NCBI GenBank assembly: GCA_019693395.1
Contig: JAAMXP010003116.1
Location: 868-21,845 of the forward strand
Source of the DNA: Ettlia oleoabundans
Taxonomy: Eukaryota > Chlorophyta > Chlorophyceae > Chlamydomonadales
Direction: 5' to 3'
Length of the DNA stretch: 20,978 bases
The notes under the pieces were generated by a model. The model made no database searches. It saw only the letters and a list, made by a program, of their open reading frames with translations, and was not told where the DNA came from. The position numbers and the translations under genes are program-made. This document shows, one piece after another, positions 20,964 through 20,978 of this stretch. Position 1 is the first letter of the stretch, and each line of letters starts with the position of its first letter.

Positions 20964-20978
20964 CCCCCCCCCCTCCCC
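20964..20978. repeat. Poly-C tract at the window edge
   Basis: Ten C, one T and four C end the window. On the minus strand this is a G-run within the intron preceding the first visible DRP5B exon. No coding sequence resembling ARC5 is seen between 20777 and 20978. Confidence 0.8.

Noticed and set aside
1..20978. Search by eye for CRISPR arrays, insertion sequences, phage or toxin-antitoxin modules, and transposon termini
   Set aside because: Intron-rich nuclear genes fill the window; no spaced identical repeats, transposase motifs or terminal inverted repeats with target duplications were seen.

Overview
This is a nuclear segment from a photosynthetic eukaryote, most likely a chlorophyte green alga. 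The evidence is: GC-rich coding DNA with CAG/AGC triplet tracts that encode Gln, Ser and Ala runs; many short introns (mostly about 100-400 nt) with GTGAG/GTGGG donors and TGCAG/CGCAG acceptors; TGTAA-type poly(A) signals; and several proteins with plastid targeting sequences. The closest lineage (for example Sphaeropleales) is a guess. No prokaryotic operon, CRISPR array, tRNA, rRNA or recognisable transposon was seen.

Seven protein genes were reconstructed exon by exon. All splice phases close, and no frameshift or internal stop was found. From left to right: (1) minus strand, 17-6066, plastid-type valyl-tRNA synthetase, 17 exons, 3' part beyond the left edge; (2) plus strand, 6405-8881, a DUF2045/KIAA0930-family protein of unknown function, with a 22-bp-period minisatellite in its last intron; (3) minus strand, 9417-10819, plastid lumazine synthase; (4) plus strand, 11482-14329, an FMN-dependent (S)-2-hydroxy-acid (lactate/glycolate) oxidase; (5) plus strand, 14736-16572, a thylakoid-lumen PsbP-domain protein; (6) minus strand, 16766-17907, a gankyrin/PSMD10-like ankyrin protein; (7) minus strand, 18816-20776, the C-terminal part of the plastid-division dynamin DRP5B/ARC5, 5' part beyond the right edge.

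Genes 1/2 and 3/4 are divergent pairs, with 338 and 662 bp between start codons. Genes 2/3 and 5/6 are convergent. Genes 4/5 and 7/6 are tandem. Four of the seven products (ValRS, lumazine synthase, PsbP-domain protein, DRP5B) act in or on the plastid. Lumazine synthase makes the precursor of the FMN used by the oxidase divergent from it. There is no sign of a multi-gene cluster or a new defence or mobile system; this looks like ordinary algal euchromatin.

The points most worth checking are: a frame-preserving, stop-free intron inside the lumen-targeting signal of the PsbP-domain gene; the unusual targeting and active-site residue of the hydroxy-acid oxidase; the DUF2045 gene with its intronic minisatellite; and G-run-rich introns in the ValRS gene.
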